Below, piece by piece: positions 6,788-14,571 of a stretch of DNA of 23,328 nt. The notes beneath the pieces were generated by a model. It was not told where the DNA came from. It saw only the letters and a program-made list of their open reading frames with translations, and searched no databases. The DNA lies in contig JAHJXP010000232.1 in assembly GCA_018827585.1 (NCBI GenBank), forward strand, positions 1 to 23,328. Direction: 5' to 3'. The DNA comes from Pseudomonadota bacterium (GTDB lineage: Bacteria; Desulfobacterota; Syntrophia; Syntrophales; UBA5619). The translations under genes were made by a program, and so were the position numbers. Numbering within the stretch: the first letter of the stretch is position 1; every line of letters starts with the position of its first letter.

Positions 6788-9700
6788 ATGGGCACTATAC
6801 GGAAATCTCTCGGTCTGTGTCTGGGGGCATCGACGATCTCTCTTGTCCATATAGAACAGGAGCCGGAAGGCGGCGGGCGCCCGCCGCGCATCATTGCCCA
6901 TTCCAGCCACACCCACGAGGGCGATGCAAAGCACTGTTTGATCGAGGCCTTGCAGGACATAGACATCCAATCCTTCGATCGAATTGCCGCCACCGGCCGC
7001 AAGTTCCGGCGGTTCGTCAATCTGACGTCCATCCCGGAACCGGAGGCGGTGGAGTGCGCCTACGCCTTCGTCAAACCCCCAGGCGTCGACTGCCCGGCCA
7101 TTGTTTCCGCCGGCGGCGAAACCTTCATGGCGTATGTCCTGAATCGGTCGGGACACATCGCCAATGTGGTCACCGGCAACAAGTGCGCTTCCGGGACCGG
7201 GGAGTTTTTCCTGCAGCAGTTGCGCCGCCTGAATGTAGGCCTGGAGGAGGCCGCTAAGTGGGCGGCGGTGGAGGAGCCGTATCACGTCTCGGGCCGCTGC
7301 TCGGTGTTTTGCAAGTCGGACTGCACTCATGCCACCAACAAAGGGACGCCCAAACCGCAGGTGACCGCCGGCCTTTGCAAGATGATGGCGGACAAGATCC
7401 TGGAGCTGTTGAAGAAGGTGGAGCGGCGCGACATCATGATCGCCGGCGGCACAGCCCAAAACCGCATGATGATCGAATATCTCCGCCGGGAGATCCCCGG
7501 CCTGGTCGTGCCGGAGACGGCGTCCTACCTGGAAGCCCTGGGCGCCGCCCTGTGGGGCCTGTCCCATGAAACCGCCCCTTTCCCCGGGTTTGCCGACCTC
7601 TTTATCGCGAAGGCGACCTCCTTCGACAGCCTGCCGCCGCTGACCGATTTTGCGGGCCAGGTCGAGTTCAAAACCATCGAACGCGACGCCGTCCGGGCGG
7701 GGGATGACTGCCTGCTGGGGCTCGACGTCGGTTCCACCACCACCAAGGCCGTGCTTGTGCGCCGGGCCGATTGCGCCCTTCTAACTTCCGTGTATTTGCG
7801 CACCAATGGAGACCCGGTGGGCGCCTCCCGCCGGTGCTATCATTCGCTCCTGGAGCAGGTGCGGCGGAAGGTCGATCCGAAAACGATCTCCATCTCAGGT
7901 CTGGGCGTCTGCGGTTCCGGCAGGCAGATCGCGGGGCTGCACGCCCTCACGGAGGGGGTCATCAACGAAATCGTCGCCCATGCGGCAGCGGCGGTCTATT
8001 TTGATCCAAAGGTGGACACCATTTTTGAAATCGGCGGCCAGGACGCCAAATACACCTATATCATCAATTCCGTCCCCTCCGACTACGCGATGAACGAGGC
8101 TTGTTCGGCGGGGACCGGCTCTTTTCTGGAGGAATCGGCCCACGAAACGCTTGGTTTAAGAATGGAAGATATCGCCGAGGCGGCCTTCCGGGGGAAGCGT
8201 CCCCCCAATTTCAACGACCAGTGCGCCGCCTTCATCGCCTCGGACATCAAAAACGCGATCCACGAAGGCGTGGCCCGCGAGGACATCGTGGCGGGCCTGG
8301 TGTACTCGATCTGCATGAACTACGCAAACCGCGTCAAAGGCAACCGGCCGGTGGGGGAAAAGATCTTCATGCAGGGCGGCGTATGCTATAACGGCGCGGT
8401 CCCGCTGGCGATGGGGGGCCTGATCGGCAAGCCGATCGTCGTCCCGCCGGAACCCGGATTGATGGGCGCGTTCGGAGTCGCCCTCGAAGTCCGGAAGCGG
8501 CTTGAAGCCGGGCTCATAGCCGAGAAGACCTTCGATCTCGAAGCGCTTGCCCGGCGGGAGGTCGCCTACGAAAAGCCGTTTGCCTGCCGGGGAGGGAAGG
8601 AGGGATGCGACCGGAAATGTCCCATCGCCGTCATCCGGGTGGAGGGGAAAAAGTATCCGTTCGGAGGCGCCTGCAACCGCTACTACAACATCCGCAAAGC
8701 GGTGCGCTGCGACGCGGAGCGACTCGATCTGACGCGCGTTCGCCAGCGGCTCGTCTTTCAAACATACGGGGCGCCGCCGGAAAAAAAGGGAGTGCGGCCC
8801 GCCAAAGGCCGGGTGGGCCTCAACCGCAGCTTCCTTGTCAACACCTATTACCCGCTGTACTCCAATTTTTTCCACGAACTGGGTTTCGACGTAGTCTTGC
8901 CCAGCCGCCCCAGCCAGGAAGGCATTGATCAGTGCGGCGCGCCCTTCTGCTATCCGGTGGAACTGGCGCACGGTTTTTTCGATTCGCTCCTCGAGAACGA
9001 CCCGCCCCCGGATTTTCTGTTCCTGCCCCACTTCAAGGCCGTACCGGGCCGGGATGACGGCGGCAGTTCCCAGTCCCAGGTTTGCCCCCTCGTGCAGGGG
9101 GAGACGTTCTACCTTCGGACCGCGTTCGGCAAAAAGCTCGGTCGTCTCGGGGAGCGCGGCGTCCGGCTCCTGACGCCGCTTCTGGATTTATCCGGCGGGA
9201 TCGAGGACGCGGAAGGGTCTCTGCTGGAAACGGCGCGCCGGATGGGGATCGGCCGCAGGGCGGCAAAGGAGGCCTTCGCAGTTGCCCTTGAGAAGCAGCG
9301 GGACTGTTTGGCGGCCATGAAAGAAGCGGGCAAGCGAATGCTCGCCGGGCTGGAAGCGGATCCGGACGCATTCGGGGTTGTCGTCTTTGCGCGGTCGTAC
9401 AACGGCTTTGTCGGGGAGGCGCACATGGGCATCCCCCACAAGTTTGCCACCCGGGGAGTTCCCGTGATACCCCTCGATTTCCTCGACCTGGAAGGGGAGA
9501 GCTCGAAAAGGCACATGTACTGGGGTACGGGAAAGCTCATCCTCAAGGCGGCGCGCTTTGTGGAGAGGCACCCCCGGCTCTTCGGGGTCTACATCACCAA
9601 TTTTTCCTGCGGACCGGATTCCATTGTCATCAGCTATTTCCGCGATATCATGGGCCGCAAGCCCTCGCTGACCCTGGAGCTCGACAGCCACACCGCGGAT

Positions 9701-11140
9701 GCCGGGATCGAGACCAGGGTGGAGGCCTTTTTGGACATTGTCCGGGCCTACCGTCAACTGCTGGCCAAACGGCTGATCCCGCCTCGGCAAAGCGCGTTCA
9801 GCCCGGCCCGCACGATTCTCGACGGCGGCCAGGCCAAAGTCATCACGTCGGCGGGCAAGGCCATACCCCTGACCGACCCGCGGGTGACGGTCCTCGTCCC
9901 CTCGATGGGAAAATTAGTAACGGAAGCGTTTGCCGCGACACTGAGGGGGTGCGGATTTCATGCCCAGCCCTACCGAGAGAACGACGAGGCGATCCTCAAG
10001 CTCGGCCGGGCGAACACCTCCGGCAAGGAATGTCTGCCGCTGATCCTGACCGTTGGGACTCTGTTGAGTTACGTAAACAACGGCAAAAGCCCCTCGGAGG
10101 TCCTGGTCTACTTCATGCCGACCGGTTCCGGTCCCTGCCGCTTCGGCCAGTACTCCGTCTATATGGAGGACCTGATCCGGCGACTGGAAATACCGGATGT
10201 GGCGATGCTTTCCCTGTCCTCGGACAATTCCTATGTGGGCCTGGACAGCAATTTCGAGCGTTATGCCTGGTGGGGGGTGGTGGTGTCCGATGTCATGGAG
10301 GACATCCGTTCGATGCTCCTGGCCAATAGCGCCGATCCTCTTGCCGCCGGTGCCCTGTTCGATGAAGAATGGCGGATGATTCTTCCAGCCCTGGAAAAGG
10401 GGAGCTTCCGGGTCCTGACCGGCCGGCTGGCCGAGTGCGCCGAACGTCTGCGGGCAATACCGCTTAAGCGTCCGTCGCACAGCGTGCCGGTGATCGCCCT
10501 CACCGGCGAGATATTCGTCCGCCGGGACCCCCTCTCCCGCAGGTATCTGACGGAATACCTGGCCGAGAAAGGTTTTGCCGCCGTCTGCGCGCCGGTGGCC
10601 GAGTGGGTTTACTATTGCCATTACCTTGCCGAGCGGGGTTTGAATCAGGATCACCTGACGACGGCCCAGAAATTGAGGCTCAGGATCCGCAACATCTACC
10701 AGAGACGGTGCGAGAGGCGGATCAGGGCGATCCTTGCCAAAACCGGGCTTGTCCGCGCTGAGGCGCTCGATGTGGCCGGCATTATTGAAAATGCCAGGCC
10801 CTATATTTCGCCCGCCCTTTCCGGCGAGGCCATCCTCACGGTCGGCAGCGCGCTTGCGGAGGTCGTCACCCACTCCTGCGGGGTGATCGCCATCGGGCCG
10901 TTCGGGTGCATGCCGAACCGCATCTCGGAGGCCATTCTCGGCGAGGTCATGACGGCGGGAAAGAAACTGGCGACCGATCCCCAAAACCCGGCGCTGCGGG
11001 CCGTTCTCGCGGAGATCGACGATCTGCCGTTTCTGGCCATCGAGAGCGACGGCTCGCCGTTCCCGCAGCTCATCAGCGCCAAGCTCGAGACATTCCTCTT
11101 GCGGGCGGAGCGTCTCCATCAGCGGATGGCCGGGAATTAA
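6788..11140 (+). CDS. Giant acyl-CoA dehydratase activase-type protein: two BadF/BcrA ATPase domains plus dehydratase-like region
   Basis: A 1450-aa protein. Two ASKHA ATPase domains of the BadF/BadG/BcrA/BcrD (HgdC-like) family lie at about 1-265 and 305-575. Each has a phosphate-binding loop (GLCLGASTISLV; GLDVGSTTTKAVLV) and the two Cys expected to hold a bridging [4Fe-4S] cluster: NKCASGTG (C133) and GRCSVFC (C171), then NEACSAGTG (C439) and NDQCAAF (C479). Residues about 598-630 (CRGGKEGCDRKC...GGAC) look like a further Fe-S site. From about 680 a DUF2229/2-hydroxyacyl-CoA dehydratase-like region follows (NTYYPLYSNFFHELGFDVVL, DQCGAPFCYP). Such proteins couple ATP hydrolysis to low-potential electron transfer; the acceptor here is unknown. 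The start at 6788 follows the dRS3-like repeat and has only a weak AAAGG ribosome site. Confidence 0.9.
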   Translation: MGTIRKSLGLCLGASTISLVHIEQEPEGGGRPPRIIAHSSHTHEGDAKHCLIEALQDIDIQSFDRIAATGRKFRRFVNLTSIPEPEAVECAYAFVKPPGVDCPAIVSAGGETFMAYVLNRSGHIANVVTGNKCASGTGEFFLQQLRRLNVGLEEAAKWAAVEEPYHVSGRCSVFCKSDCTHATNKGTPKPQVTAGLCKMMADKILELLKKVERRDIMIAGGTAQNRMMIEYLRREIPGLVVPETASYLEALGAALWGLSHETAPFPGFADLFIAKATSFDSLPPLTDFAGQVEFKTIERDAVRAGDDCLLGLDVGSTTTKAVLVRRADCALLTSVYLRTNGDPVGASRRCYHSLLEQVRRKVDPKTISISGLGVCGSGRQIAGLHALTEGVINEIVAHAAAAVYFDPKVDTIFEIGGQDAKYTYIINSVPSDYAMNEACSAGTGSFLEESAHETLGLRMEDIAEAAFRGKRPPNFNDQCAAFIASDIKNAIHEGVAREDIVAGLVYSICMNYANRVKGNRPVGEKIFMQGGVCYNGAVPLAMGGLIGKPIVVPPEPGLMGAFGVALEVRKRLEAGLIAEKTFDLEALARREVAYEKPFACRGGKEGCDRKCPIAVIRVEGKKYPFGGACNRYYNIRKAVRCDAERLDLTRVRQRLVFQTYGAPPEKKGVRPAKGRVGLNRSFLVNTYYPLYSNFFHELGFDVVLPSRPSQEGIDQCGAPFCYPVELAHGFFDSLLENDPPPDFLFLPHFKAVPGRDDGGSSQSQVCPLVQGETFYLRTAFGKKLGRLGERGVRLLTPLLDLSGGIEDAEGSLLETARRMGIGRRAAKEAFAVALEKQRDCLAAMKEAGKRMLAGLEADPDAFGVVVFARSYNGFVGEAHMGIPHKFATRGVPVIPLDFLDLEGESSKRHMYWGTGKLILKAARFVERHPRLFGVYITNFSCGPDSIVISYFRDIMGRKPSLTLELDSHTADAGIETRVEAFLDIVRAYRQLLAKRLIPPRQSAFSPARTILDGGQAKVITSAGKAIPLTDPRVTVLVPSMGKLVTEAFAATLRGCGFHAQPYRENDEAILKLGRANTSGKECLPLILTVGTLLSYVNNGKSPSEVLVYFMPTGSGPCRFGQYSVYMEDLIRRLEIPDVAMLSLSSDNSYVGLDSNFERYAWWGVVVSDVMEDIRSMLLANSADPLAAGALFDEEWRMILPALEKGSFRVLTGRLAECAERLRAIPLKRPSHSVPVIALTGEIFVRRDPLSRRYLTEYLAEKGFAAVCAPVAEWVYYCHYLAERGLNQDHLTTAQKLRLRIRNIYQRRCERRIRAILAKTGLVRAEALDVAGIIENARPYISPALSGEAILTVGSALAEVVTHSCGVIAIGPFGCMPNRISEAILGEVMTAGKKLATDPQNPALRAVLAEIDDLPFLAIESDGSPFPQLISAKLETFLLRAERLHQRMAGN

Positions 11141-11180
11141 AAAGTTGCAAAAGCCGCACCCATGCGATAGCTTGACGACC

Positions 11181-12821
11181 ATGAATCTTCATGCCCGCCT
11201 TATTTTTATTGCGAGCGCGATTCTCTTTCTGGCCGTCGCGGCGTGCGGCCCGAAGGAGAAGGAGTACGCCCCCGCCGGGAGCGCGGCGGCCGCGCCCGCC
11301 TACGGGGACATCATGGTCGAGGGCTCCATCGGCGACGCCTCGAACCTCATCCCGCTTTTGGCCACGGATTCCACCTCGCACGGGATCGCCGGGATGATCT
11401 TCAACGGCTTGGTCAAGTATGACAAGGACATCAATATCGTGGGCGACCTGGCCGAATCCTGGGAGGTCTCCCCGGACGGCCTGGTCATCACCTTCCGCCT
11501 GCGCAAGGGGGTCCGGTGGCATGACGGGCAGCTCTTCACCGCCCGGGACGTCCTTTACACCTATCAGATCACCATCGATCCCAGGACGCCCACCGCCTAC
11601 GCCGGCGATTTCCTAAAGGTGAAGAAGGCCGAGGTCCTTGACGATTACACCTTCCGGGCGACCTACGCAAAACCCTTCGCCCCCGCCCTGATGAGCTGGT
11701 CGGTCGGCATCCTCCCGAAGCATCTCCTGGCCGGGAAGGATATCACGACCTCCCCCCTTGGGCGGCGTCCGATCGGCACGGGACCTTACAAATTCAAGGA
11801 ATGGGTAACGGGCCAGAAGATCGTTCTGGTTTCCAATCCGGACTATTTCGAAGGGCGGCCTTTCATCGACGGCTACATCCTGCGGATCATCCCCGATACG
11901 GCGACGATGTTCCTGGAGCTCCGCGCCAACGGGATCGACCGGATGGGACTCACGCCCCTCCAGTTCACCAGGCAGACCGAGAACAACCTCTTCCGGAGCA
12001 ACTACAATAAATTCCGTTATCTGTCGTTTGCCTACACCTACCTGGGATACAACCTGAAGAACCCGCTGTTCACCGACAAGCGCGTCCGGCAGGCGATTGC
12101 TTACGCGGTGAACAAGGAGGAGATCGTCGACGGCGTCCTGCTGGGCTTGGGGAAGCCGGCGACGGGGCCCTACAAGCCGGGGACCTGGGCCTACAACCCA
12201 AACGTCCGGACCTATTCCTACGACCCGGCGAAAGCGAAGGCGCTCCTGACAGAGGCGGGCTGGAAAGACGCGGACGGAGACGGCGTCCTGGAGAAGGAGG
12301 GCCGGCCTTTCGCCTTCGAGATCATCACGAACCAGGGGAACGAGGTCCGGGCGAAGTGCGCCGAGATCGTCCAGCGGCGTCTGGCCGAGGTCGGCATCCG
12401 GGTGAAGATCCGGGTGGTCGAATGGGCCGCCTTTGTGAACGATTTCATCAACAAGCGGAAGTTCGACGCGACGATCCTGGGATGGACGATCCCGATGGAG
12501 CCGGACCTCTACGACGTCTGGCATTCGAGCAAGACGGGGCCGGAGGAGCTGAACTTCGTCTCTTTCAAAAACGAAGAGGTGGACGCCCTGATTGTCAAGG
12601 CCCGCGAAACTTTTGACCAGGCCCTGAGGAAGCGCTGCTACGACCGGATCCAGGAGATCCTGGCCGAGGAGCAGCCCTACCTGTTCCTCTACGTCCCCGA
12701 CGCGCTGCCGATCGTCCACGCCCGTTTCCGGGGGGTGGAGACGGCGCCCATCGGGATCGGCTGGAACTTCATCAAATGGTACGTCCCCAAGGCCGAACAG
12801 AAGCTCGTCATGACGCGCTGA
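11181..12821 (+). CDS. ABC transporter substrate-binding lipoprotein, family 5 (oligopeptide/nickel type)
   Basis: A 546-aa SBP_bac_5 (OppA/DppA-type) periplasmic binding protein. A lipoprotein signal peptide is visible: a hydrophobic stretch, then LFLAVAACGP with the acylated Cys at residue 22. The family signature follows in LVKYDKDINIVGDLAESWEV and FRLRKGVRWHDGQLFTARDV, and later VRQAIAYAVNKEEIVDGVL. The start ATG 11181 is chosen over TTG 11145 because it places the signal peptide at the N-terminus. The Shine-Dalgarno is poor for either start. It begins 40 bp after the 1450-aa gene and is probably cotranscribed with it. No permease or ATPase genes adjoin it, so it is an orphan binding protein here. 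The ligand is not predictable. Confidence 0.85.
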   Translation: MNLHARLIFIASAILFLAVAACGPKEKEYAPAGSAAAAPAYGDIMVEGSIGDASNLIPLLATDSTSHGIAGMIFNGLVKYDKDINIVGDLAESWEVSPDGLVITFRLRKGVRWHDGQLFTARDVLYTYQITIDPRTPTAYAGDFLKVKKAEVLDDYTFRATYAKPFAPALMSWSVGILPKHLLAGKDITTSPLGRRPIGTGPYKFKEWVTGQKIVLVSNPDYFEGRPFIDGYILRIIPDTATMFLELRANGIDRMGLTPLQFTRQTENNLFRSNYNKFRYLSFAYTYLGYNLKNPLFTDKRVRQAIAYAVNKEEIVDGVLLGLGKPATGPYKPGTWAYNPNVRTYSYDPAKAKALLTEAGWKDADGDGVLEKEGRPFAFEIITNQGNEVRAKCAEIVQRRLAEVGIRVKIRVVEWAAFVNDFINKRKFDATILGWTIPMEPDLYDVWHSSKTGPEELNFVSFKNEEVDALIVKARETFDQALRKRCYDRIQEILAEEQPYLFLYVPDALPIVHARFRGVETAPIGIGWNFIKWYVPKAEQKLVMTR

Positions 12822-12869
12822 CGGAGGCGCCTGCCGCGTACCTGCTATGGGTTTCATGAGAGGCAAGGC

Positions 12870-12893
12870 ATTTGCGACTTTTTATGAGGTCGT
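12870..12893 (+). repeat. Dispersed 24-bp repeat, copy 2
   Basis: This copy matches 6672-6695 at 23 of 24 positions and ends 5 bp before a TATAAT box. No inverted partner or C/G hairpins are seen here, so it is a solo copy. Confidence 0.65.
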
Positions 12894-12894
12894 G

Positions 12895-12903
12895 TGGTAT
12901 AAT
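12895..12903 (+). promoter_or_regulatory. Extended -10 promoter of the PAS-LuxR gene
   Basis: TGGTATAAT is a consensus extended -10 (TGnTATAAT), with the TATAAT at 12898-12903, 26 bases before the ATG at 12930. The nearest -35-like hexamer, TTGCGA, is 20 bases upstream, too far for a normal pair, so the TG extension probably compensates. The upstream part of the promoter lies in the dispersed repeat. Confidence 0.55.
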
Positions 12904-12929
12904 TCTGCGAAAAAATCCGGTGGCATTTC

Positions 12930-14234
12930 ATGGGAGTTGAACGGAAAAACGGCCGGGAGCGGGTATTTGCCGTGAAAAAAAGGATGACAAGCGCAAGAGC
13001 GAGGCCAAATAAAAACGCCGACGAAGAAGCCGGAACGTCCGCTTTCCCCCAGAAGCTGATCGACTCGATACCCATACCCGTATTTTACAAGGACATCCGG
13101 GGTGTCTACCTTGGCGGCAATCAGGCATTCGCGGACTTTTTGGGCAGGAAGATGGAAGATATCGTCGGCAAGACGGTCCATGAAATCGCCCCCGAAGACC
13201 TTGCCGAAGAATACGAACGAGCGGACAAGGAATTATTCCGGAGAGAGGGTATTCAGACCTACGAGAGCGCCATCGTGCATGCCGACGGCGCGAGGCATAA
13301 GGTCATTTTCAACAAGGCCACGTTCAGCAATCGCGACGGCGTGGTGAGCGGCCTGATCGGATCGATCTTCGACATCGCCCAGCGCAAGGAGGTCGAGGAG
13401 CGGCTGCGAAGGAACGAAGAGAGATACCGCCGCATCTTCGAAAACATCCAGGACGTCTACTATGAAGTGGGGCTGGACGGCGCCATCCTGGAGCTCTCCC
13501 CCTCCATCGAGAGATATTTCCAGTTCAAACGAGAAGATCTTATCGGGCGGTCCATTTACGAGTTTTACTCCGATAAAAACAGGAGAAAGGCTTTGCTGCA
13601 GGAAATCGAAGAAAAGGGATATGTCCGCGATTTTGAGATCCATCTCCGGGACCGTCGAGGGGCTCAATTTACCTGTTCGATCACGGCGTCAATTATGCCT
13701 GGAGAGGGAGAACGTCCCCCGCGGATCGCAGGTTCCATGCGGGATATCTCGGAACGTAAGCGGGACGAGGAGACCCTTAGGCAAAGGGAAGAGGAACTCT
13801 CCATCAAATCCCGGAATCTTGAGGAGGTAAACACGGCGTTGAAAGTGCTCCTCAAACAGAGGGAGGAAGACAGGAAAGAACTGGAAGAAAATGTGCTCGC
13901 CAATGTGAAAACTTCCCTGCTTCCTTATCTCGAAAAACTAAAAAAGGGGCCTCTGACCCAGCGCCAGAGGGCCTACCTGGAGATTCTCGAAGCGCAAATG
14001 AAAAAGATCATCTCGCCCTTCCTCCACAGGATATCCCAGGCCTGTTTCGATCTCACACCACAGGAGATCCGGGTGGCAGATTTCGTGAAAAACGGGAACA
14101 CGACCAAAGAAATTGCTGATATTCTCAGGATCTCCATCAAAACCGTCGATTACCATAGAGACAATATCCGCAGAAAAATGGGCATCAAGAACCATCATAC
14201 CAACCTCAGGTCCTTTTTGTTGAAACTTTCATAA
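12930..14234 (+). CDS. PAS-PAS-LuxR transcriptional regulator
   Basis: A 434-aa cytoplasmic regulator with no membrane segment. PAS 1 spans about 41-150 (LIDSIPIPVFYKDIRGVYLG, ending GSIFDIAQRKEVEE). PAS 2 spans about 163-278 (RYRRIFENIQDVYYEVGLDG, ending GSMRDISERKRDEE). A charged coiled coil follows at about 278-325. The LuxR/GerE helix-turn-helix lies at about 374-430, with LTPQEIRVADFVKNGNTTKE and IADILRISIKTVDYHRDNIR. There is no receiver or kinase domain, so it probably binds a small ligand or cofactor directly. The start ATG 12930 has GGTGG upstream; GTG 12972 and ATG 12984 are in-frame alternatives. It is monocistronic behind its own promoter. Targets are unknown; the downstream stress/glycogen block is one possibility. 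Confidence 0.88.
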   Translation: MGVERKNGRERVFAVKKRMTSARARPNKNADEEAGTSAFPQKLIDSIPIPVFYKDIRGVYLGGNQAFADFLGRKMEDIVGKTVHEIAPEDLAEEYERADKELFRREGIQTYESAIVHADGARHKVIFNKATFSNRDGVVSGLIGSIFDIAQRKEVEERLRRNEERYRRIFENIQDVYYEVGLDGAILELSPSIERYFQFKREDLIGRSIYEFYSDKNRRKALLQEIEEKGYVRDFEIHLRDRRGAQFTCSITASIMPGEGERPPRIAGSMRDISERKRDEETLRQREEELSIKSRNLEEVNTALKVLLKQREEDRKELEENVLANVKTSLLPYLEKLKKGPLTQRQRAYLEILEAQMKKIISPFLHRISQACFDLTPQEIRVADFVKNGNTTKEIADILRISIKTVDYHRDNIRRKMGIKNHHTNLRSFLLKLS

Positions 14235-14275
14235 TCCCTGTTTTTACCCCGTATTTTCCCCAAAATCGTCCCGTA

Positions 14276-14304
14276 TTGCGTGGCGGGGAATGCTGTCTTA
14301 TATT
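14276..14304 (+). promoter_or_regulatory. Sigma70-type promoter for the SAP/glycogen synthase/Usp block
   Basis: TTGCGT (14276-14281) and TATATT (14299-14304) are separated by exactly 17 bases. The box lies 46 bases before the SAP-domain gene start, in an AT-rich stretch after the LuxR gene stop. Spacing and context make this the best full-length promoter in the window. Confidence 0.55.
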
Positions 14305-14349
14305 ATAACCAAATAAAATCACTCCGAAAAAGGCAAAGGAGGTTAAGAG

Positions 14350-14535
14350 ATGAAAATACAGGAGATCAGAGAGATTGCTAAACAGTGGGATGTGAATGCA
14401 AGGATCGGCCGCTCCAAGCAGGACATCATTCGGGATATCCAGATCCGGGAGGGCTATTCTCCCTGTTTTCGCACAAAAGAGGAATGTGAAAGCGATTGCC
14501 TCTGGAAAAGCGATTGCCTGACAAGCGAGAAATGA
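14350..14535 (+). CDS. Small SAP-domain-like protein, 61 aa
   Basis: Starts MKIQEIREIAKQWDVNARIG and continues RSKQDIIRDIQIREGYSPCF. This is the helix-extended loop-helix pattern of SAP (nucleic acid-binding) domains, in the form of short proteins common in Geobacter-like deltaproteobacteria. The C-terminus carries four Cys (PCF, EECESDC, KSDC), which could bind a metal. An excellent ribosome site (AAAGGAGG, about 14336-14343) precedes the ATG. It is the first gene of the plus-strand block leading to the glycogen synthase, 36 bp downstream. The function in vivo is unknown; DNA or RNA binding is inferred from the fold. Confidence 0.75.
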   Translation: MKIQEIREIAKQWDVNARIGRSKQDIIRDIQIREGYSPCFRTKEECESDCLWKSDCLTSEK

Positions 14536-14571
14536 AGAACGGCGATCGCATGATAAAGGTGGTGACTCGAT

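Noticed and set aside
6505..6790. Possible CRISPR array in the hairpin-rich region
   Set aside because: Only two to three unequal palindromic units with irregular spacing and no cas gene nearby.
9914..11182. 422-aa minus-strand open frame
   Set aside because: It lies wholly within the reverse strand of the giant activase gene, whose motifs are unambiguous. High GC keeps reverse frames open.
11613..12866. 417-aa minus-strand open frame opposite the SBP gene
   Set aside because: Shadow of the family 5 binding protein; no motif and no ribosome site.
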